A model generated the notes under the pieces. It saw only the letters and a list, made by a program, of their open reading frames with translations, did no database searches and was not told the origin of the DNA. Shown in pieces: positions 24,629 to 34,843 of a DNA stretch of 64,000 bases (position 1 is its first letter; each line of letters begins with the position of its first letter). A program made the position numbers and the translations under genes. The DNA comes from Pseudomonas sp. MRSN 12121 (GTDB lineage: Bacteria; Pseudomonadota; Gammaproteobacteria; Pseudomonadales; Pseudomonadaceae): NCBI RefSeq assembly GCF_000931465.1, contig NZ_CP010892.1, forward strand, positions 4,425,388 to 4,489,387, read 5' to 3'.

Positions 24629-27343
24629 ATGGCCACTATCCACGTAGACGGCAAAGCGCTCGAAGTCGATGGGGCGGACAACCTGTTACAGGCATGTCTG
24701 TCACTAGGCCTCGACATCCCTTATTTCTGCTGGCACCCCGCTCTCGGTAGCGTCGGTGCCTGTCGCCAGTGCGCGGTCAAGCAGTACACCGACGAGAACG
24801 ACACCCGCGGTCGCATCGTCATGTCCTGCATGACTCCCGCCACCGACAACACCTGGATTTCCATCGACGACGAAGAGTCCAAGGCCTTCCGCGCCAGCGT
24901 CGTCGAATGGCTGATGACCAACCACCCGCACGACTGCCCGGTCTGCGAGGAAGGCGGTCATTGCCACCTGCAAGACATGACGGTGATGACCGGCCACAAC
25001 GAGCGCCGTTATCGCTTCACCAAGCGCACCCACCAGAACCAGGACCTCGGCCCGTTCATCGCCCACGAGATGAACCGCTGCATCGCCTGCTACCGCTGCG
25101 TGCGCTTCTACAAGGACTACGCCGGCGGCACCGACCTCGGCGTGTTCGGCGCCCACGACAACGTGTACTTCGGTCGCGTTGAAGACGGCACCCTGGAAAG
25201 CGAATTCTCCGGCAACCTCACCGAGGTCTGCCCGACCGGTGTGTTCACCGACAAGACGCACTCCGAGCGCTACAACCGCAAGTGGGACATGCAGTTCTCG
25301 CCGAGCATCTGCCATGGCTGCTCCAGCGGTTGCAACATCTCCCCGGGCGAGCGCTACGGCGAACTGCGGCGCATCGAGAACCGCTACAACGGTTCGGTGA
25401 ACCAGTACTTCCTGTGCGACCGTGGCCGCTTCGGCTACGGCTACGTCAACCGCGAAGACCGCCCACGCCAGCCACTGCTGAACGATGGCACCAAGCTGAG
25501 CCTGGACCAGGCGCTGGACAAGGCCGCCGACCTGCTGCGCGGTCGCAACATCGTCGGGATCGGCTCGCCGCGCGCCAGCCTGGAAAGCAACTACGCCCTG
25601 CGCGAGCTGGTCGGCGCCGAGCATTTCTACTCCGGTATCGAAGCCTCCGAGCTGGAGCGCATCCGCCTGGTGCTGCAAGTGCTCAAGGACAGCCCGCTCC
25701 CCGTGCCGACCATGCGTGAGATCGAAGATCACGACGCCGTGTTCGTCCTCGGCGAAGACCTGACCCAGACCGCCGCCCGCATGGCCCTGGCCCTGCGCCA
25801 GTCGGTCAAGGGCAAGGCCGAGGATATGGCCGAAGCCATGCGCGTCCAGCCCTGGCTCGACGCCGCGGTGAAAAACATCGGCCAGCACGCGCTGAACCCG
25901 CTGTTCATCGCCAGCCTGGCCGAAACCAAGCTCGACGACGTTGCCGAGGAGTGTGTACACGCCGCTCCCGATGACCTGGCGCGCATCGGCTTCGCCGTGG
26001 CCCATGCCCTGGACGCCAGCGCTCCGGCCGTCGAAGGCCTGGACGCCGAAGCCCTGGAGCTGGCCAAGCGCATCGCCGACGCCCTGCTCGCCGCCAAGCG
26101 CCCACTGATCATCGCCGGCACCTCCCTGGGTTCCAAGGCGCTGATCGAAGCCGCGGCCAACATCGCCAAGGCCCTGAAGCTGCGCGAGAAGAACGGTTCC
26201 ATCAGCCTGATCGTGCCCGAGGCCAACAGCCTGGGCCTGGCCATGCTCGGTGGCGAATCGGTGGACGCCGCGCTGCAAGCGGTCATCGACGGCCGTGCCG
26301 ACGCCATCGTCGTGCTGGAAAACGATCTGTACACCCGCACCGACGCTGCCAAGGTCGATGCCGCGCTGAACGCCGCGAAAGTGCTGATCGTCGCCGACCA
26401 TCAGAAGACCGCCACCAGCGACCGCGCGCACCTGGTCCTGCCAGCGGCCAGCTTCGCCGAAGGCGACGGCACCCTGGTCAGCCAGGAAGGCCGCGCCCAG
26501 CGTTTCTTCCAAGTGTTCGATCCGACCTACCTGGATGCCAGCATCCTGGTACGCGAAGGCTGGCGCTGGCTGCATGCCCTGCGCGCCACCCTGCTGAACA
26601 AGCCGGTGGACTGGACCCAACTGGACCACGTGACCGCCGCCTGCGCCCAGAGCACCCCGCAACTGGCGCGTATCGTCGACGCCGCGCCATCGGCCTCGTT
26701 CCGCATCAAGGGCCTGAAGCTGGCTCGCGAACCGCTGCGTTACAGCGGCCGTACCGCCATGCGCGCCGACATCAGCGTGCACGAACCGCGTACCCCGCAA
26801 GACAAGGACACCGCGTTCGCCTTCTCCATGGAAGGTTACTCGGGCTCCGCCGAACCGCGTTCCCAGGTGCCGTTCGCCTGGTCGCCGGGCTGGAACTCGC
26901 CGCAAGCCTGGAACAAGTTCCAGGACGAAGTCGGTGGTCACCTGCGTGCCGGCGATCCGGGCACCCGCCTGATCGAAAGCCAGGGCGACAGCCTCGGCTG
27001 GTTCGCCAGCGTGCCGCGCGCCTTCTCCCCAGCCCAGGGCACCTGGCAGGCGGTGCCGTTCTATCACCTGTTCGGCAGCGAGGAGAACTCCTCGAAAGCC
27101 GCTCCGGTCCAGGAACGCATCCCGGCCGCCTACGTTTCCCTGGCCAAGTCCGAGGCCGATCGCCTGGGCGTCAACGATGGCGCGCTGCTGGCCCTGAACG
27201 TGGCCGGCCAGACCCTGCGCCTGCCGCTGCGCATCAACGAGGAACTGGGCGCTGGCCTGGTGGCGTTGCCGGCTGGCCTGGCAGGCATTCCGCCGGCGAT
27301 CTTTGGCAAATCCGTTGACGGTCTGCAGGAGGCAGCGCAATGA
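24629..27343 (+). CDS. nuoG: NADH-quinone oxidoreductase subunit G
   Basis: The 904-aa multi-cluster subunit has an N-terminal [2Fe-2S] ferredoxin domain (residues 1-80, with CWHPALGSVGACRQC), a His/Cys [4Fe-4S] motif (HDCPVCEEGGHCHLQD), further Cys ligands (CIACYRCVRFYKD), and the additional N7 motif (CHGCSSGCN...FLCDRGRFGYG) found only in some bacteria, E. coli included. The rest is a molybdopterin-oxidoreductase-like domain without a functional Mo site. The stop overlaps nuoH by four bases. Confidence 0.96.
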   Translation: MATIHVDGKALEVDGADNLLQACLSLGLDIPYFCWHPALGSVGACRQCAVKQYTDENDTRGRIVMSCMTPATDNTWISIDDEESKAFRASVVEWLMTNHPHDCPVCEEGGHCHLQDMTVMTGHNERRYRFTKRTHQNQDLGPFIAHEMNRCIACYRCVRFYKDYAGGTDLGVFGAHDNVYFGRVEDGTLESEFSGNLTEVCPTGVFTDKTHSERYNRKWDMQFSPSICHGCSSGCNISPGERYGELRRIENRYNGSVNQYFLCDRGRFGYGYVNREDRPRQPLLNDGTKLSLDQALDKAADLLRGRNIVGIGSPRASLESNYALRELVGAEHFYSGIEASELERIRLVLQVLKDSPLPVPTMREIEDHDAVFVLGEDLTQTAARMALALRQSVKGKAEDMAEAMRVQPWLDAAVKNIGQHALNPLFIASLAETKLDDVAEECVHAAPDDLARIGFAVAHALDASAPAVEGLDAEALELAKRIADALLAAKRPLIIAGTSLGSKALIEAAANIAKALKLREKNGSISLIVPEANSLGLAMLGGESVDAALQAVIDGRADAIVVLENDLYTRTDAAKVDAALNAAKVLIVADHQKTATSDRAHLVLPAASFAEGDGTLVSQEGRAQRFFQVFDPTYLDASILVREGWRWLHALRATLLNKPVDWTQLDHVTAACAQSTPQLARIVDAAPSASFRIKGLKLAREPLRYSGRTAMRADISVHEPRTPQDKDTAFAFSMEGYSGSAEPRSQVPFAWSPGWNSPQAWNKFQDEVGGHLRAGDPGTRLIESQGDSLGWFASVPRAFSPAQGTWQAVPFYHLFGSEENSSKAAPVQERIPAAYVSLAKSEADRLGVNDGALLALNVAGQTLRLPLRINEELGAGLVALPAGLAGIPPAIFGKSVDGLQEAAQ

Positions 27344-28347
27344 CCTGGTTCACCCCTGAAGTGATCGATGTGATCCTGGCGGTCGTCAAGGCGCTGGTCA
27401 TCATGCTGGCCGTGGTGATCGCCGGCGCCCTGCTCAGCTTTATCGAGCGGCGCCTGCTGGGCTGGTGGCAGGACCGTTACGGTCCGAACCGCGTGGGCCC
27501 GTTCGGCATGTTCCAGATCGCTGCCGACATGCTGAAAATGTTCTTCAAGGAAGACTGGACCCCACCGTTCGCCGACAAGGTGATCTTCACTCTGGCGCCG
27601 GTCGTGGCCATGAGCGCCTTGCTGATCGCCTTCGCGATCATCCCGATCACCCCGACCTGGGGCGTGGCGGACCTGAACATCGGCCTGCTGTTCTTCTTCG
27701 CCATGGCGGGCCTGTCGGTCTACGCGGTGCTGTTCGCCGGCTGGTCGAGCAACAACAAGTTCGCCCTGCTCGGCAGCCTGCGGGCCTCGGCCCAGACCGT
27801 GTCCTATGAAGTGTTCATGGGCCTGGCGCTGATGGGCATCGTGGCTCAGGTCGGCTCGTTCAACATGCGCGACATCGTCGACTACCAGGCGCAGAACCTG
27901 TGGTTCATCATTCCGCAGTTCTTCGGCTTCTGTACCTTCTTCATCGCTGGCGTGGCCGTGACTCACCGTCACCCGTTCGACCAGCCGGAAGCGGAACAGG
28001 AACTGGCCGACGGTTACCACATTGAATACGCCGGCATGAAATGGGGCATGTTCTTCGTCGGCGAGTACATCGGCATCATCCTGATCTCGGCATTGCTGGT
28101 CACCCTGTTCTTCGGTGGCTGGCACGGTCCGTTCGGCATCCTGCCGCAACTGTCCTTCGTCTGGTTCGCCCTGAAGACCGCGTTCTTCATCATGCTGTTC
28201 ATCCTGCTGCGCGCTTCCATCCCGCGTCCGCGTTATGACCAGGTGATGGACTTCAGCTGGAAATTCTGCCTGCCGCTGACCCTGATCAATTTGCTGGTGA
28301 CTGCTGCGCTTGTGTTGTTGAACACGCCAGCAGGCGCGGTTCAGTGA
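27340..28347 (+). CDS. nuoH: NADH-quinone oxidoreductase subunit H
   Basis: NuoH is a 335-aa membrane subunit with about eight helices, at the junction of the peripheral arm and membrane arm. It forms part of the quinone tunnel. Conserved segments are FIERRLLGWWQDRYGPNRVGPFG, the charged loop DQPEAEQELADGYHIEYAGMKWG and RASIPRPRYDQVMDFSWK. It overlaps nuoG by four bases. Confidence 0.97.
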   Translation: MTWFTPEVIDVILAVVKALVIMLAVVIAGALLSFIERRLLGWWQDRYGPNRVGPFGMFQIAADMLKMFFKEDWTPPFADKVIFTLAPVVAMSALLIAFAIIPITPTWGVADLNIGLLFFFAMAGLSVYAVLFAGWSSNNKFALLGSLRASAQTVSYEVFMGLALMGIVAQVGSFNMRDIVDYQAQNLWFIIPQFFGFCTFFIAGVAVTHRHPFDQPEAEQELADGYHIEYAGMKWGMFFVGEYIGIILISALLVTLFFGGWHGPFGILPQLSFVWFALKTAFFIMLFILLRASIPRPRYDQVMDFSWKFCLPLTLINLLVTAALVLLNTPAGAVQ

Positions 28348-28358
28348 GGATTTGACCC

Positions 28359-28907
28359 ATGTTCAAATATATTGGCGACATCGTTAAGGGTACTGGTACC
28401 CAACTGCGCAGCCTGGTCATGGTCTTCGGCCATGGCTTCCGCAAGCGCGACACCCTGCAATACCCGGAACAGCCGGTCTATCTGCCGCCACGCTACCGTG
28501 GTCGCATCGTGCTGACCCGCGACCCCGACGGCGAAGAGCGTTGCGTAGCCTGCAACCTGTGCGCCGTGGCCTGTCCGGTAGGTTGCATCTCGCTGCAGAA
28601 AGCCGAGACCGAAGACGGTCGCTGGTACCCGGACTTCTTCCGCATCAACTTCTCGCGTTGCATCTTCTGCGGCCTCTGCGAGGAAGCCTGCCCGACCACC
28701 GCGATCCAGCTGACGCCGGATTTCGAGATGGCCGAGTTCAAACGTCAGGACCTGGTTTACGAGAAAGAAGATCTGCTGATCTCCGGCCCCGGAAAGAACC
28801 CTGATTACAACTTCTATCGTGTTGCAGGTATGGCCATCGCCGGCAAGCCCAAGGGCGCCGCGCAGAACGAAGCCGAGCCGATCAACGTGAAGAGCTTGCT
28901 GCCTTAA
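28359..28907 (+). CDS. nuoI: NADH-quinone oxidoreductase subunit I (clusters N6a/N6b)
   Basis: The 182-aa double [4Fe-4S] ferredoxin subunit links NuoG to NuoB. Both cluster motifs are complete: CVACNLCAVACP (Cys62, 65, 68, 72) and CIFCGLCEEACP (Cys101, 104, 107, 111). An amphipathic N-terminal helix likely lies on the membrane. Confidence 0.97.
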   Translation: MFKYIGDIVKGTGTQLRSLVMVFGHGFRKRDTLQYPEQPVYLPPRYRGRIVLTRDPDGEERCVACNLCAVACPVGCISLQKAETEDGRWYPDFFRINFSRCIFCGLCEEACPTTAIQLTPDFEMAEFKRQDLVYEKEDLLISGPGKNPDYNFYRVAGMAIAGKPKGAAQNEAEPINVKSLLP

Positions 28908-28916
28908 GGAAGAAAG

Positions 28917-29417
28917 ATGGAATTCGCTTTCTATTTCGCGTCAGGTGTCGCCGTTGTCTCCACGCTGCGCGTGGTGACCAACACCAACCCTGTGCACGCC
29001 CTGCTCTACCTGATCATTTCGCTGATCGCCGTGGCGATGACGTTCTTCAGCCTCGGCGCGCCGTTCGCCGGCGTGCTGGAAGTGATCGCCTATGCCGGCG
29101 CCATCATGGTGCTGTTCGTGTTCGTGGTGATGATGCTGAACCTGGGGCCCGCCTCGGTTCAGCAGGAACGCATCTGGCTCAAACCGGGCATCTGGGTCGG
29201 GCCGGTGATTCTCGCCGCCCTGCTGCTGGTCGAACTGCTGTACGTGCTGTTCAGCCACCAGAGCGGTGTCGGTATCGGTCAAACCACCGTGGACGCCAAG
29301 GCCGTGGGCATCAGCCTGTTCGGACCTTACCTGCTGGTGGTCGAACTCGCCTCGATGCTGCTGCTCGCCGCAGCCGTCACGGCGTTCCACCTGGGCCGCA
29401 ACGAGGCGAAGGAGTAA
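28917..29417 (+). CDS. nuoJ: NADH-quinone oxidoreductase subunit J
   Basis: NuoJ is a 166-aa membrane subunit with five predicted helices. The third carries the family segment EVIAYAGAIMVLFVFVVMML, site of the pi-bulge in other complex I structures. It begins nine bases after nuoI and ends four bases before nuoK. Confidence 0.95.
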   Translation: MEFAFYFASGVAVVSTLRVVTNTNPVHALLYLIISLIAVAMTFFSLGAPFAGVLEVIAYAGAIMVLFVFVVMMLNLGPASVQQERIWLKPGIWVGPVILAALLLVELLYVLFSHQSGVGIGQTTVDAKAVGISLFGPYLLVVELASMLLLAAAVTAFHLGRNEAKE

Positions 29418-29421
29418 CTCT

Positions 29422-29730
29422 ATGCCTGCTATCCCCCTGGAACATGGCCTGGCTGTCGCCGGCATCCTGTTCTGCCTCGGTCTGGTCGGCCTGATGGTCC
29501 GCCGCAACATTCTCTTCGTATTGATGAGCCTGGAAGTGATGATGAACGCCTCGGCACTGGCGTTCATCGTCGCAGGCGCCCGCTGGGCGCAGCCGGATGG
29601 ACAAGTCATGTTCATCCTGGTGATCAGCCTCGCAGCCGCCGAGGCCAGTATCGGCCTGGCGATCCTGCTGCAGCTGTATCGCCGCTTCCACACTCTCGAT
29701 ATCGACGCTGCCAGCGAGATGCGCGGATGA
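29422..29730 (+). CDS. nuoK: NADH-quinone oxidoreductase subunit K
   Basis: NuoK is a 102-aa membrane subunit with three helices, homologous to MrpC/MnhC. It begins MPAIPLEHGLAVAGILFCLG, and the conserved glutamates of the proton path are present (SLEVMMNA and AAAEASIGLAIL). The start at 29422 lies just after the nuoJ stop. Its stop overlaps nuoL by four bases. Confidence 0.96.
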   Translation: MPAIPLEHGLAVAGILFCLGLVGLMVRRNILFVLMSLEVMMNASALAFIVAGARWAQPDGQVMFILVISLAAAEASIGLAILLQLYRRFHTLDIDAASEMRG

Positions 29731-31580
29731 ACCTTCTCTATCTGACTTTCGTGTTCCCCCTGATCGGTTTCCTGCTGTTGTCGTTCTCCCGTGGACGCTT
29801 CTCGGAAAACCTCTCTGCCCTGATCGGCGTCGGCTCCATCGGCTTGTCGGCGATTGTCGCGGCCTATGTGATCTGGCAATTCAACGTCGCCCCGCCCGAG
29901 GGTGGCCATGTCACCCAGGTGCTGTGGCAATGGATCGCCGTGGGCGACTTCAAGCCGACCTTCGCCCTGTACCTGGACGGCCTGTCCGTGACCATGCTCG
30001 GCGTGGTGGTGGGCGTGGGCTTCCTGATCCACCTGTTCGCGTCCTGGTACATGCGGGGTGAAGACGGCTACTCGCGCTTCTTCTCCTACACCAACCTGTT
30101 CATCGCCAGCATGCTGTTCCTGGTCCTGGGCGACGACCTGCTGTTCCTGTACTTCGGCTGGGAAGGCGTGGGCCTGTGCTCGTACCTGCTGATCGGTTTC
30201 TACTACAGCAACCGCAACAACGGTAACGCGGCACTCAAGGCGTTCATCGTGACCCGGATCGGCGACGTGTTCATGGCCATCGGCCTGTTCATCCTGTTCC
30301 AGCAGCTGGGCACCCTGAACATCCAGCAACTGCTGGTCCTGGCACCGCAGAAGTTCCAGGCTGGCGACTTCTGGATCACCCTGGCGACCCTGATGCTGCT
30401 CGGTGGCGCGGTCGGTAAATCCGCCCAGCTGCCGTTGCAGACCTGGCTGGCGGACGCGATGGCCGGCCCTACCCCGGTTTCGGCACTGATCCACGCCGCG
30501 ACCATGGTGACCGCCGGTGTCTACCTGATCGCCCGTACCCACGGCCTGTTCACCCTGGCGCCGGACATCCTGCACCTGGTGGGCGTGGTCGGTGGCGTGA
30601 CCCTGGTGCTGGCCGGCTTCGCCGCGCTGGTGCAGACCGATATCAAGCGTATCCTCGCCTACTCGACCATGAGCCAGATCGGCTACATGTTCCTGGCCCT
30701 GGGCGTTGGCGCCTGGGACGGCGCGATCTTCCACCTGATGACCCACGCCTTCTTCAAGGCCCTGCTGTTCCTTGCCTCCGGTGCGGTGATCGTCGCCTGC
30801 CACCACGAGCAGAACATCTTCAAGATGGGCGGCCTGTGGAAGAAGCTGCCGCTGGCCTACGCCAGCTTCATCGTCGGCGGCGCGGCCCTGGCGGCCCTGC
30901 CCCTGGTCACCGCCGGCTTCTACTCCAAGGACGAGATCCTCTGGGAAGCCTTTGCCAGCGGTAACGAAGGTCTGCTGTATGCCGGTCTGGTGGGGGCCTT
31001 CATGACCTCGCTGTACACCTTCCGCCTGATCTTCATCACCTTCCACGGCGAAGCGAAGACCGAAGCCCATGCCGGCCATGGCATCAGCCACTGGCTGCCG
31101 CTGTCGGTGCTGATCATCCTGTCGACCGCCATCGGCGCGATGATCACCCCGCCGCTGCACGGCGTGCTGCCGCAAAGCGTCGGCCATGCCGGCGGCGAAG
31201 CCAAGCACAGCCTGGAAATCGCCTCGGGCGCCATCGCCATCGCCGGTATCCTGCTGGCCGCGCTGCTGTTCCTCGGCAAGCGCCGCTTCGTCAGCGCCGT
31301 CGCCAACAGCGGTATCGGCCGCGTCCTCTCGGCCTGGTGGTTCGCTGCCTGGGGCTTCGACTGGATCTACGACAAACTGTTCGTCAAGCCATATCTGGCG
31401 ATCAGCCATGTACTGCGCAAAGACCCGCTCGACCAGACCATCGGTCTGATCCCGCGCCTGGCCAAAGGGGGCCACAACTCCCTGAGCCGTACGGAAACCG
31501 GTCAACTGCGTTGGTACGCCGCCTCGATGGCTGCGGGTGCCGTGCTGGTTATCGGCGCCGTCGTGCTGGTAGCGGTCTGA
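29727..31580 (+). CDS. nuoL: NADH-quinone oxidoreductase subunit L
   Basis: NuoL is a 617-aa antiporter-like proton-pumping subunit at the distal end of the membrane arm, with 14 core helices plus the long lateral helix and terminal helix at the C-terminus. Key blocks are the GWEGVGLCSYLLIGFYY segment (helix 5, with Glu), LPLQTWLADAMAGPTPVSALIHAATMV and the lysine-bearing helix QTDIKRILAYSTMSQIGYM. Confidence 0.97.
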   Translation: MNLLYLTFVFPLIGFLLLSFSRGRFSENLSALIGVGSIGLSAIVAAYVIWQFNVAPPEGGHVTQVLWQWIAVGDFKPTFALYLDGLSVTMLGVVVGVGFLIHLFASWYMRGEDGYSRFFSYTNLFIASMLFLVLGDDLLFLYFGWEGVGLCSYLLIGFYYSNRNNGNAALKAFIVTRIGDVFMAIGLFILFQQLGTLNIQQLLVLAPQKFQAGDFWITLATLMLLGGAVGKSAQLPLQTWLADAMAGPTPVSALIHAATMVTAGVYLIARTHGLFTLAPDILHLVGVVGGVTLVLAGFAALVQTDIKRILAYSTMSQIGYMFLALGVGAWDGAIFHLMTHAFFKALLFLASGAVIVACHHEQNIFKMGGLWKKLPLAYASFIVGGAALAALPLVTAGFYSKDEILWEAFASGNEGLLYAGLVGAFMTSLYTFRLIFITFHGEAKTEAHAGHGISHWLPLSVLIILSTAIGAMITPPLHGVLPQSVGHAGGEAKHSLEIASGAIAIAGILLAALLFLGKRRFVSAVANSGIGRVLSAWWFAAWGFDWIYDKLFVKPYLAISHVLRKDPLDQTIGLIPRLAKGGHNSLSRTETGQLRWYAASMAAGAVLVIGAVVLVAV

Positions 31581-31619
31581 TATGAACCTTGCGAACTTGC
31601 GAAAGGAATTGAGCCCGTC

Positions 31620-33152
31620 ATGATTCTGCCTTGGCTAATCCTGATCCCCTTCATCGGCGGCCTGCTGTGCTGGATGGGTGAGCGCTTCGGCGCCACCCTC
31701 CCCCGCTGGATTGCGCTGTTGACCATGTCCCTGGAACTCGCTCTCGGCCTCTGGCTGTGGGCCCATGGTGACTATTCATTCGCTCCGGCCCCCGGTGCCG
31801 ATCCGACCTGGACCCTAGAGTTCAAGCACGTCTGGATCCAGCGCTTCGGCATCAACGTGCACCTGGCCCTCGATGGCCTGTCGCTGCTGATGATCCTGCT
31901 GACCGGCCTGCTGGGCGTGCTTTCGGTCCTCTGCTCGTGGAAAGAGATCCAGCGTCACGTGGGCTTCTTCCACCTGAACCTGATGTGGATCCTGGGCGGC
32001 GTCGTCGGCGTGTTCCTCGCCCTCGACCTGTTCATGTTCTTCTTCTTCTGGGAAATGATGCTGGTGCCGATGTACTTCCTCATCGCGCTCTGGGGTCACA
32101 GCTCCTCGGACGGCAAGAAGACCCGGATCTACGCAGCGACCAAGTTCTTCATCTTCACCCAGGCTTCCGGCCTGATCATGCTGGTGGCGATCCTCGGCCT
32201 GGTACTGGTCAACTTCAACAACACCGGCGTGATTACCTTCAACTACGCCGATCTGTTGAAGACCAAGATGTCGACCGCCACCGAATACGTGCTGATGCTG
32301 GGTTTCTTCATCGCGTTCGCGGTGAAGCTGCCGGTGGTGCCGTTCCACTCCTGGCTGCCTGACGCTCACGCCCAGGCACCGACCGCAGGCTCCGTGGACC
32401 TGGCGGGTATCCTGCTGAAGACTGCGGCCTACGGCCTGCTGCGCTTCGCCCTGCCGCTGTTCCCGAACGCCTCGGCCGAGTTCGCGCCGATCGCCATGAC
32501 CCTGGGCCTGATCGGGATTTTCTACGGTGCCTTCCTGGCCTTCGCCCAGACCGACATCAAGCGCCTGATCGCCTTCTCCAGCGTTTCGCACATGGGCTTC
32601 GTGCTGATCGGTATCTACTCCGGCAGCCAGCAGGCCCTGCAAGGCGCGGTGATCCAGATGCTGGCCCACGGCCTGTCGGCGGCGGCGCTGTTTATCCTCA
32701 GCGGCCAGCTGTACGAACGCACCCACACCCGCGACATGCGTGAAATGGGCGGCCTGTGGTCGAAGATCGCCTACCTGCCGGCGATCAGCCTGTTCTTCGC
32801 CGCCGCATCCCTGGGCCTGCCGGGAACCGGCAACTTCGTCGGCGAGTTCCTGATCCTGATCGGTACCTTCGCCAGCGCTCCGTGGATCACCGCGATCGCC
32901 ACCTCCGGCCTGGTATTCGGTTCGGTCTACTCGCTGATCATGATCCACCGTGCCTACTTCGGTCCGGCCAAGTCGGACGCGGTACTGCACGGCATGGATG
33001 CTCGCGAACTGATCATGGTGCTCGGCCTGGCAGCGCTGCTGGTGTACCTCGGCGTCTACCCGCAACCGTTCCTCGATACCTCTGCCGCTACGATGCATGG
33101 CGTGCAGCAATGGCTCGGCACCGCCTTCACTCAACTCGCTTCGGCCCGGTAA
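31620..33152 (+). CDS. nuoM: NADH-quinone oxidoreductase subunit M
   Basis: NuoM is the 510-aa antiporter-like proton-pumping subunit. It carries FFFWEMMLVPMYFLIALWG (helix 5 Glu), LPVVPFHSWLPDAHAQAPTAGSVDLAGILLK and QTDIKRLIAFSSVSHMGFV. It starts 39 bases after nuoL, with AAAGGAATTG as the ribosome site. Confidence 0.97.
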   Translation: MILPWLILIPFIGGLLCWMGERFGATLPRWIALLTMSLELALGLWLWAHGDYSFAPAPGADPTWTLEFKHVWIQRFGINVHLALDGLSLLMILLTGLLGVLSVLCSWKEIQRHVGFFHLNLMWILGGVVGVFLALDLFMFFFFWEMMLVPMYFLIALWGHSSSDGKKTRIYAATKFFIFTQASGLIMLVAILGLVLVNFNNTGVITFNYADLLKTKMSTATEYVLMLGFFIAFAVKLPVVPFHSWLPDAHAQAPTAGSVDLAGILLKTAAYGLLRFALPLFPNASAEFAPIAMTLGLIGIFYGAFLAFAQTDIKRLIAFSSVSHMGFVLIGIYSGSQQALQGAVIQMLAHGLSAAALFILSGQLYERTHTRDMREMGGLWSKIAYLPAISLFFAAASLGLPGTGNFVGEFLILIGTFASAPWITAIATSGLVFGSVYSLIMIHRAYFGPAKSDAVLHGMDARELIMVLGLAALLVYLGVYPQPFLDTSAATMHGVQQWLGTAFTQLASAR

Positions 33153-33159
33153 GAGCGCT

Positions 33160-34623
33160 ATGGACTTTACGATTCAACACTTTATCGCGCTTGCGCCGCT
33201 GTTGATCACCAGCCTCACCATCGTTGTGGTGATGCTGGCGATCGCCTGGCGTCGCAACCATGCGCAAACCTTCCTGCTGTCGGTCGCCGGCCTGAACCTG
33301 GCATTGCTGTCGATCCTGCCGGCCTTGAAAGTCGCCCCCCTGGCGGTGACTCCACTGTTGCAGATCGACCAGTTCGCCTGCCTGTACATGGCGCTGATCC
33401 TGGTGGCCACCCTGGCCTGCGTCACCCTCGCCCATGCCTACCTGGGCGACGGCGGCACCGGCTACCCGGGCAACCGCGAAGAGCTGTACCTGCTGATCCT
33501 GATGGCCGCCGCCGGCGGCCTGGTGCTGGTCAGCGCGCAACACCTGGCCGGCTTGTTCATCGGCCTGGAGCTGCTCTCGGTACCGGTCTACGGCCTGGTG
33601 GCGTATGCCTTCTTCAACAAGCGCTCGCTGGAAGCCGGCATCAAGTACATGGTGCTGTCGGCCGCCGGCTCCGCGTTCCTGCTGTTCGGCATGGCCCTGC
33701 TCTACGCCGAAGCCGGCAGCCTGAGCTTCAACGGCATCGGCCAGGCCCTGGCCGCGACCGGCCTGCCTAGCCCGCTGGCCCAACTGGGCCTGGGCATGAT
33801 GCTGATCGGCCTGGCCTTCAAGCTGTCGCTGGTGCCGTTCCACCTGTGGACCCCGGACGTCTACGAAGGCGCCCCGGCGCCGGTGGCGGCCTTCCTGGCC
33901 ACCGCGAGCAAGGTGGCGGTGTTCGCGGTGATGGTGCGCCTGTTCCAGATCTCGCCAGTGGCCAGCAGCGGTGTCCTGAACACCGTGCTGACCGTGATCG
34001 CGATCGCCTCGATCCTGTTCGGTAACCTGCTGGCGCTGACCCAGAGCAACCTCAAGCGTCTGCTGGGTTACTCGTCCATCGCGCACTTCGGTTACCTGCT
34101 GATCGCCCTGGTGGCGAGCAAGGGCCTGGCGATGGAAGCCATCGGCGTCTACCTGGTCACCTACGTGATCACCAGCCTCGGCGCCTTCGGCGTGATCACC
34201 CTGATGTCCTCGCCTTACAAGGGCCGCGACGCGGACGCCCTGTACGAGTACCGCGGCCTGTTCTGGCGCCGTCCGTACCTGACCGCCGTACTGACCGTGA
34301 TGATGCTGTCCCTGGCCGGTATTCCGCTGACCGCGGGCTTCATCGGCAAGTTCTACATCATCGCCACCGGTGTCGAAGCGCATCAGTGGTGGCTGGTCGG
34401 TTCCCTGGTCCTGGGCAGCGCCATCGGCGTGTTCTACTACCTGCGCGTGATGGTCACCCTGTACCTGATCGAGCCGAACCTGCGCCGCGTCGACGCCCAG
34501 CTGCACTGGGAACAGAAGGCGGGTGGCGTGATGCTGCTGGCCATCGCGGTCCTGGCGTTCTTCCTGGGCGTCTACCCACAACCGCTGCTGACCCTGGTCC
34601 AGCAATCCGGTCTGGCGGGCTGA
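33160..34623 (+). CDS. nuoN: NADH-quinone oxidoreductase subunit N
   Basis: NuoN is the third antiporter-like pumping subunit, 487 aa starting MDFTIQHFIALAPLL. Typical blocks are FIGLELLSVPVYGLVAY, LSLVPFHLWTPDVYEGAPAPVAAFLATASK and QSNLKRLLGYSSIAHFGYL. The start at 33160 is seven bases after nuoM; the longer in-frame ORF from 33097 overlaps nuoM and is rejected. It closes the operon and is followed by a terminator. Confidence 0.97.
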   Translation: MDFTIQHFIALAPLLITSLTIVVVMLAIAWRRNHAQTFLLSVAGLNLALLSILPALKVAPLAVTPLLQIDQFACLYMALILVATLACVTLAHAYLGDGGTGYPGNREELYLLILMAAAGGLVLVSAQHLAGLFIGLELLSVPVYGLVAYAFFNKRSLEAGIKYMVLSAAGSAFLLFGMALLYAEAGSLSFNGIGQALAATGLPSPLAQLGLGMMLIGLAFKLSLVPFHLWTPDVYEGAPAPVAAFLATASKVAVFAVMVRLFQISPVASSGVLNTVLTVIAIASILFGNLLALTQSNLKRLLGYSSIAHFGYLLIALVASKGLAMEAIGVYLVTYVITSLGAFGVITLMSSPYKGRDADALYEYRGLFWRRPYLTAVLTVMMLSLAGIPLTAGFIGKFYIIATGVEAHQWWLVGSLVLGSAIGVFYYLRVMVTLYLIEPNLRRVDAQLHWEQKAGGVMLLAIAVLAFFLGVYPQPLLTLVQQSGLAG

Positions 34624-34650
34624 TCGCTCAAGCACCTTCCGCGGTAAAAC

Positions 34651-34675
34651 AAACGGCGCCTTCGGGCGCCGTTTT
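34651..34675 (+). terminator. Terminator of the nuo operon
   Basis: A 10-bp stem (AAACGGCGCC/GGCGCCGTTT) has a stable TTCG tetraloop and a T-rich tail. Confidence 0.9.
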
Positions 34676-34843
34676 GTTTGCCCGGGAAAAACCCATGCCC
34701 TCCCCTTCCACGTGAAAGGAATTGCCTTTCCCACGTTCAAGAAATGCCCTACGTCCGTCCCTGTGCCCGCCATCTAAGGTCATTAAAAGGCGACCAACGA
34801 CCGGTTCGACGCCTTGATCTTTCAGTCAATCCCCCAGAATATA

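Noticed and set aside
28941..31505. 854-codon ORF antisense to nuoJ-nuoL
   Set aside because: It lies wholly over conserved nuo genes, is rich in Gln, His, Asp and Arg as expected of GC-rich shadow frames, and has no recognisable domain.
34711..34735. Imperfect hairpin AAAGG/CCTTT downstream of the nuo terminator
   Set aside because: The stem is short and bulged, with no link to a gene start or end.
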